Positions 7,520-10,875 of a stretch of DNA of 10,875 bases are shown here, in pieces. Every line of letters begins with the position of its first letter. Position 1 is the stretch's first letter. The DNA lies in assembly GCA_050699055.1 (NCBI GenBank), contig JBOHCT010000150.1:1-10875 (forward strand). The letters run 5' to 3'. The notes under the pieces were generated by a model. The model saw only the letters and a program-made list of their open reading frames with translations, was not told where the DNA came from and searched no databases. Made by a program: the position numbers and the translations under genes. The DNA is from JBOHCT01 sp050699055 (GTDB taxonomy: Bacteria; Actinomycetota; Actinomycetes; Streptosporangiales; JBOHCT01).

Positions 7520-7545
7520 AAAGCGGCCACCTGCGCCGCTTTTTT
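7520..7545 (+). terminator. Intrinsic terminator just upstream of the sigma-fusion gene
   Basis: AAAGCGGC (7520-7527) pairs perfectly with GCCGCTTT (7535-7542) around a 7-nt loop, and a run of six T (7540-7545) ends the structure. This is a textbook rho-independent terminator in + orientation and is rare in such GC-rich DNA. It lies only 18 bp before the next start codon, so it probably insulates the sigma gene from upstream transcription. It could also act as an attenuator. Confidence 0.75.
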
Positions 7546-7549
7546 GGCC

Positions 7550-7555
7550 TAACCT
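7550..7555 (+). promoter_or_regulatory. Candidate -10 element for a leaderless sigma-fusion transcript
   Basis: TAACCT fits TANNNT and ends seven nucleotides before the last base preceding the GTG at 7563, so a transcript could begin on or next to the start codon. There is no Shine-Dalgarno in the intervening TCGGGCC. No recognisable -35 is present; that zone falls inside the terminator hairpin. Confidence 0.45.
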
Positions 7556-7562
7556 TCGGGCC

Positions 7563-9218
7563 GTGAATGACCGCCACATCATCGAAGGCTTGAGGGGACG
7601 CGACCCCCAGGCATTGGCGGCGGGCTATGACCAGTATGCCGAGAGCCTGTTCGATTACAGCTGTTGGCTCTTGGAAGACAGGGGGGCGGCGGCGCATGCC
7701 GTCAGGGATACGTTCATCGCGGCCGGTGTGCACGCCACCGCCCTCCGTCTCCCCGGACAGCTCCAGCCATGGCTCTACGCGCTGACCCGCCGCGAATGCC
7801 TGCGACGCCATCCCGCCACACCACACGCGTCCGAACCCGCTGACACTCCCAACGAGGCGCGCGCGCTGGCACGCGAAGCCGTCATGGCACTGGGTCGCGA
7901 GGACCGGGAGACGCTCATCCTGCATGTGCGCCACGGGCTCGACATCGAGAGTCTGGCCCTGGTTCTCGGCCTCCCACCCACAGACGCACGCCAGCTGGTC
8001 GACCGCGCCCGCTCCCGCGCGGAGGCCGGCCTGCGTTCCTCCCTGCTCTTGAGGACGGACCCGGGACTCTGCCCTGAGCTGCGGAAGATCCGCGGCGAAC
8101 GCACAGAACCCTTGACCAGGCGGCTCTGTGAGCGCCTCGACGCACACATCCGAGAGTGCCCGGCGTGCCACGAGCGGACGCCGCAGCGCGTGTCGATGGC
8201 ACGCGTCGTCGGGGTACTGCCCTCGACCAGGCCACCTCGCGAGCTGCGGTCCAGGACCCTCCGCGCCTGTGTCGACCCGCGGCTCGTCGACTACCGCCTG
8301 GCTGTCGCCCGACACATGGAACCGCTGGATGACGCCGGCTTCCCGGCGGAGGGTACAGGGGACAGCCACTGGTCGGCGTGGCGATCCGCTGTCGCGGCGG
8401 CGGTCGGCAGCCTGGTGGTCGCCGTCCTGCTCGCCGCCGCGTTCCTGCTCGTCCTGCGACCTCTGACCGGCGGGGCCGACCCGTTCAGCCGGATCAGGAA
8501 CGCGGTGCGCGAGAACGTGGACCCGCACGCTACGAGCGCCGCTGAGACCTACCCGGCCACGTCAGATCTTCTCGGCGGGCAGGCGACCGCCGGCCTCGAC
8601 GAGCCTGAGGTGTCGCGACCCGATCCGTTGCACCTCGCCCCGCCTCAGGCTGACGAACGTTTCTCGCAGGAGCACGCGAACCGCGTCACGCCGTACGGTC
8701 CGTCCACGGGAGCCGCCGCGCGCGATGCTGGGCGGCCCGAACCGAGGCTAACCGCCCAGACCGTCGGGCCGGGGGGGCCTGACCGGACTGGGAACAGCCC
8801 TACAGGGGTGCCATCGGGCACCCCGACCTCGGGCTCCTCCAGCGGATCCGCTCCGCCGCCGTCACACTCGTCTTCGCCGTCGCCCAGCCAGGGCACGCTC
8901 GCTGTCTCACCCAGTCGGCTCGACCTGGGTGCCGGCGACCAGGGTCAGATCACGCTCACGGCGCAGGGCGGCCCCGTCGCCTGGTCCGCGGCCTCGTCGA
9001 CCTCGTGCCTGGCGGTCGCGCCGGGTTCGGGCTCACTCGCGAGCGGGGAACGGACGACGGTCACGATCGGCGTCACCCGCGGCGGCACATGTCCGTCGGC
9101 GGGTCAGGGGACCGTCACTTTCTCCCCCGACGGTGAGCAGGTGCACGTCTCCTGGTCGAACCCACCGTCGAGCACGCCCTCGCCGAGCGACACCGCCACC
9201 CCGAGCCCGACCGAGTGA
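7563..9218 (+). CDS. ECF sigma factor fused to zinc anti-sigma-type motif, membrane helix and BACON-like exodomain
   Basis: A 551-residue multi-domain protein. Residues about 8-83 are sigma region 2 (YDQYAESLFDYSCWLLEDR, then HAVRDTF at 45-51, then LQPWLYALTRRECLRR). Residues about 105-155 are region 4 with a helix-turn-helix (LGREDRETLIL... IESLALVLGLPPTDARQLVDRAR). An HX3CX2C motif (His195, Cys199, Cys202) resembles zinc-binding anti-sigma domains. A single membrane helix spans about 276-298. The rest is predicted outside the cell: a Pro/Ser/Thr/Gly-rich linker to about 443, then an Ig-like BACON-type domain (about 444-533; LAVSPSRLDLGAGDQG... VAWSAAS... CLAVAPGSGSLASGE) with two cysteines that could pair, and a short Ser/Pro/Thr tail. 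No separate anti-sigma gene adjoins it. The HAVRDTF motif departs from the usual acidic start of region 2.2, so sigma activity is not certain. The GTG start is set by the -10 spacing and by region 2 beginning directly after it. Function is inferred: a membrane-tethered regulator sensing the envelope. Confidence 0.85.
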   Translation: MNDRHIIEGLRGRDPQALAAGYDQYAESLFDYSCWLLEDRGAAAHAVRDTFIAAGVHATALRLPGQLQPWLYALTRRECLRRHPATPHASEPADTPNEARALAREAVMALGREDRETLILHVRHGLDIESLALVLGLPPTDARQLVDRARSRAEAGLRSSLLLRTDPGLCPELRKIRGERTEPLTRRLCERLDAHIRECPACHERTPQRVSMARVVGVLPSTRPPRELRSRTLRACVDPRLVDYRLAVARHMEPLDDAGFPAEGTGDSHWSAWRSAVAAAVGSLVVAVLLAAAFLLVLRPLTGGADPFSRIRNAVRENVDPHATSAAETYPATSDLLGGQATAGLDEPEVSRPDPLHLAPPQADERFSQEHANRVTPYGPSTGAAARDAGRPEPRLTAQTVGPGGPDRTGNSPTGVPSGTPTSGSSSGSAPPPSHSSSPSPSQGTLAVSPSRLDLGAGDQGQITLTAQGGPVAWSAASSTSCLAVAPGSGSLASGERTTVTIGVTRGGTCPSAGQGTVTFSPDGEQVHVSWSNPPSSTPSPSDTATPSPTE

Positions 9219-9225
9219 GCACATG

Positions 9226-9270
9226 CTCCACCCGGATCTCTCCTGCGGACCTTGGGTGGAGTTGTTAGTT
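9226..9270 (+). terminator. Terminator 1 after the sigma-fusion gene
   Basis: CTCCACCC (9226-9233) pairs exactly with GGGTGGAG (9254-9261), and two G-U pairs can extend the stem inward, leaving a loop of about 16 nt. The T-rich TTGTTAGTT follows directly. It starts eight bases after the stop codon at 9218. Confidence 0.6.
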
Positions 9271-9272
9271 CC

Positions 9273-9303
9273 GGCGTGCCGTGACGGAAATGTCCGGCAC
9301 GCC
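9273..9303 (+). terminator. Terminator 2 after the sigma-fusion gene
   Basis: GGCGTGCCG (9273-9281) pairs exactly with CGGCACGCC (9295-9303). GAC/GTC (9283-9285 and 9292-9294) add three pairs across a single bulged T, leaving a 6-nt loop GGAAAT. There is no U-tract; such stems are common actinomycete terminators and can work in both directions. Confidence 0.65.
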
Positions 9304-9475
9304 TTCAGGACGCGGGGCCGGGGCGCAGTTCTTTCCCGCCACCGTGCCCTGGCCCCGCCTCGAGGCGCGCGGATGGGCGCCGACTCCAGGGGGCCGGCCG
9401 GCTGAGCGGGCATGGCGAGGCGGAGGAGGGACACGCCCGACCCAGACCAGGGCCGTACGCGGCCGGCCGACCGTC

Positions 9476-9510
9476 CGGGCCCGACCGCCACGGGGGCGCA
9501 GTCGGGCCCG
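9476..9510. repeat. Strong GC hairpin in the intergenic region
   Basis: CGGGCCCGAC (9476-9485) and GTCGGGCCCG (9501-9510) are perfect 10-bp inverted arms. CGCC/GGCG (9486-9489 and 9495-9498) extend the stem to 14 bp with a 2-nt bulge and a 5-nt loop. Each arm itself contains the palindrome CGGGCCCG, so dimer sites or alternative folding are possible. There is no U-tract on either side. It could be a terminator, an RNA-processing element or a protein site. Confidence 0.55.
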
Positions 9511-9547
9511 AGTAGGAGGCACCGGGCAAGAGGCAGACGCTAGCGGC

Positions 9548-9561
9548 AGGTATGCATACTT
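9548..9561. promoter_or_regulatory. Palindrome 1 upstream of the acyl-CoA dehydrogenase
   Basis: GTATGCATAC (9550-9559) is a perfect 10-bp palindrome, and one outer base pair on each side extends it to 14 bp with one mismatch. Its centre lies 28 bp before the centre of the second palindrome at 9575-9590. It is a candidate operator half of a two-site arrangement. Confidence 0.4.
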
Positions 9562-9574
9562 CCCCCCGGCTGGA

Positions 9575-9590
9575 TACCTACCAGTAAGTA
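9575..9590. promoter_or_regulatory. Palindrome 2, TetR-type candidate operator
   Basis: TACCTACCAGTAAGTA is a 16-bp inverted repeat with mismatches at two symmetric pairs. The TACNTACN...NGTANGTA form resembles operators of TetR-family regulators of fatty-acid and acyl-CoA genes. It is followed at once by AACTAGTT (9590-9597), another perfect palindrome. Its position over the likely promoter suits a repressor. No regulator gene is in the window. Confidence 0.5.
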
Positions 9591-9592
9591 AC

Positions 9593-9607
9593 TAGTTTGG
9601 GTAGCAT
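9593..9607 (+). promoter_or_regulatory. Candidate -10 elements for the acyl-CoA dehydrogenase gene
   Basis: Two TANNNT hexamers occur, TAGTTT (9593-9598) and TAGCAT (9602-9607), with no strong -35. Use of either would give a leader of roughly 32-48 nt with the GAGGAG ribosome site. The palindrome at 9575-9590 falls in the spacer or -35 zone of both. Confidence 0.4.
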
Positions 9608-9646
9608 CCGGTGCAACGAGTGCATCCGCGCGGCGAGGAGTCCCCC

Positions 9647-10875
9647 ATGACGGCAGCAGACAGCCGCAGCCAACCGGCGACGCAGGTCAGCGAGGAGGAA
9701 GCGCGGCAGGTCGCGGAGGAGGCGCGCGAGTCCGAGTGGCGCAAGCCGAGCTTCGGCAAGGAACTGTACCTCGGCAACTTCCGGCTCGACCTGATCCACC
9801 CCCATCCTCGCCCGAGCGAGGAGGACCGGCGCAAGGGCGAGGCGTTCCTGGAGAAGCTTCGCGCCTTCTGCGAGACGATCGACGGGCTGCAGATCGAGCG
9901 CGACGCGCGCATCCCCGACCACGTCGTGAAGGGCTTCAAGGAGCTCGGCGCCTTCGGGATGAAGGTGGAGGACAAGTACGGCGGGGTGGGCCTGTCGCAG
10001 CTCTACTACAACAGGGCCCTCGAGCTCGCCGGTTCCGTCCATCCCTCGATCGGCGCCCTGCTCTCCGCCCACCAGTCGATCGGCGTGCCGATGCCGCTGC
10101 GGCTGTTCGGCACCGAGGAGCAGAAGCAGGAGTTCCTGCCGCGTTGCGCACGGGGGGAGATCAGCGCATTCCTGCTGACAGAGCCCGACGTGGGCTCCGA
10201 CCCCGCTCGACTCAGCATGGAGGCCAGGCCTACGGAGGACGGGCAGGCGTACATCCTGAACGGCGTCAAGCTGTGGACGACCAACGGCGTCGTCGCCGAC
10301 ATGGCGGTCGTCATGGCCCGCGTGCCCAAGGGTGACGGCCCCTCGGGCCAGCATCGCGGCGGGATCACGGCGTTCGTTGTCGACGGCTACTCCGAAGGGG
10401 TGACGGTCGAGAACCGCAACGCCTTCCTCGGCCTGCGCGGCATCGAGAACGGCGTCACCCGCTTCCACGACGTGCGTGTCCCCGTCGGCAACCGCATCGG
10501 CGAGGAGGGCCAGGGCCTCAAGATCGCGCTGACCACGCTGAACACCGGCCGCCTCTCGCTTCCAGCGCTGTGCGCGGCCGCCGGCAAGTGGTCGCTGAAG
10601 ATCGCCAGGGAATGGTCACGCGAGCGTGTCCAGTGGGGCCGTCCGGTCGGCAAGCACGAGGAGATCGCGAAGAAGATCTCGTTCATCGCCGCGACGACGT
10701 ACGCGCTCGAGGCCGTCCTCGACCTGTCGAGCCTGATGGCCGACGAGGAACGCAACGACATCCGTCTGGAGGCGGCGCTGGCCAAGCTGTACAACTCCGA
10801 GATGGGCTGGCTCATCACCGACGAGCTGGTACAGATCCGCGGCGGGCGGGGATACGAGTCCGCGGAGTCGCTCGC
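9647..10875 (+). CDS. Acyl-CoA dehydrogenase, 3' end beyond the window
   Basis: The first 409 residues of an FAD-dependent acyl-CoA dehydrogenase, which introduces the alpha-beta double bond in fatty acyl-CoA or related thioesters. A charged N-terminal extension of about 65 residues precedes the helical domain. The middle beta domain shows FLLTEPDVGSDPARLSMEA and YILNGVKLWTTNG, which contact FAD and substrate. The C-terminal helical domain carries RVQWGRPVGKHEEI and the QIRGGRGYE segment near the cut. The catalytic glutamate of MCAD/VLCAD-type enzymes lies just after this, so it is outside the window. The long N-terminal part suggests the larger VLCAD-like class (about 600 residues or more). 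The ATG at 9647 has GAGGAG six bases upstream. Electrons would pass to ETF. Substrate chain length is not determined. Confidence 0.92.
   Translation, partial: MTAADSRSQPATQVSEEEARQVAEEARESEWRKPSFGKELYLGNFRLDLIHPHPRPSEEDRRKGEAFLEKLRAFCETIDGLQIERDARIPDHVVKGFKELGAFGMKVEDKYGGVGLSQLYYNRALELAGSVHPSIGALLSAHQSIGVPMPLRLFGTEEQKQEFLPRCARGEISAFLLTEPDVGSDPARLSMEARPTEDGQAYILNGVKLWTTNGVVADMAVVMARVPKGDGPSGQHRGGITAFVVDGYSEGVTVENRNAFLGLRGIENGVTRFHDVRVPVGNRIGEEGQGLKIALTTLNTGRLSLPALCAAAGKWSLKIAREWSRERVQWGRPVGKHEEIAKKISFIAATTYALEAVLDLSSLMADEERNDIRLEAALAKLYNSEMGWLITDELVQIRGGRGYESAESL

Larger units (their letters stand above)
9219..9646. other. 428-bp non-coding region between the sigma-fusion and acyl-CoA dehydrogenase genes
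   Basis: It holds, in order, two hairpins behind the sigma-fusion stop, a GC-rich stretch (9304-9475) in which I see only short GGCCGGCC palindromes and no credible gene, a third strong hairpin (9476-9510), and an AT-richer promoter/operator zone (9548-9607) before the dehydrogenase. Open frames here lack ribosome sites and recognisable domains. Confidence 0.6.

Noticed and set aside
7443..8528. A 361-codon minus-strand frame opposite the sigma-fusion gene
   Set aside because: The + strand shows sigma regions 2/4, a zinc motif and a membrane helix; the minus product shows no family features.
8805..8824. Perfect 8-bp hairpin with ATCG loop within the sigma-fusion gene
   Set aside because: It lies in the Gly/Pro/Ser linker coding part, has no U-tract, and hairpins of this size are expected by chance in such GC-rich repeats.
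9281..9595. A 104-codon + frame and several minus frames in the non-coding region
   Set aside because: They start inside a terminator stem or lack ribosome sites, are Arg/Gly/Pro-rich and cross hairpins and operators.
9578..10468. A 296-codon minus-strand frame opposite the acyl-CoA dehydrogenase
   Set aside because: The dehydrogenase on the + strand has unmistakable motifs; the opposite frame is a shadow.

Overview
The window is high-GC DNA with GTG starts, short intergenic gaps and start/stop overlaps. Together with a complete cvn (conservon) gene set, this points to an actinomycete. A Streptomyces or Streptosporangiales-type genome is likely, but the sequence alone does not fix the genus. 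Every gene I can support lies on the + strand.

Region 1 (13-4276) is a conservon. cvnA encodes a membrane sensor-kinase-like protein with a nitrate/nitrite-sensing-type extracytoplasmic region. cvnB encodes a roadblock/LC7 protein, cvnC a DUF742 protein and cvnD a small GTPase. In this family the four products are thought to form a membrane-associated, G-protein-like signalling complex. cvnA/cvnB overlap by 4 nt and cvnC/cvnD by 20 nt. cvnB and cvnC are instead separated by 100 nt, and that gap can form a 10-bp stem covering the cvnC ribosome binding site.

Region 2 (4288-6959) holds a MetE-C-terminal-like (UROD/MetE barrel) zinc methyltransferase 11 nt after cvnD, probably in the same transcript, and then a CynX/NimT-type MFS exporter.

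Region 3 (6931-7562) is a degraded junction. The C-terminal half of a DUF574-type SAM methyltransferase overlaps the MFS tail. It is followed by a regulatory gap with an SOS-box-like palindrome, an intrinsic terminator and a -10 element placed for a leaderless transcript.

Region 4 (7563-9218) encodes the most unusual protein here. It is a single chain with ECF sigma regions 2 and 4, an anti-sigma-type zinc motif (HX3CX2C), one transmembrane helix and a secreted Ser/Thr/Pro-rich tail with a BACON-like beta domain. It looks like a sigma factor, its tether and an outside sensor in one polypeptide. Two hairpins that look like terminators follow it.

Region 5 (9219-10875) is a 428-bp non-coding stretch with a third strong hairpin and a palindrome-rich promoter/operator. 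It leads into an acyl-CoA dehydrogenase gene that runs off the right edge of the window.
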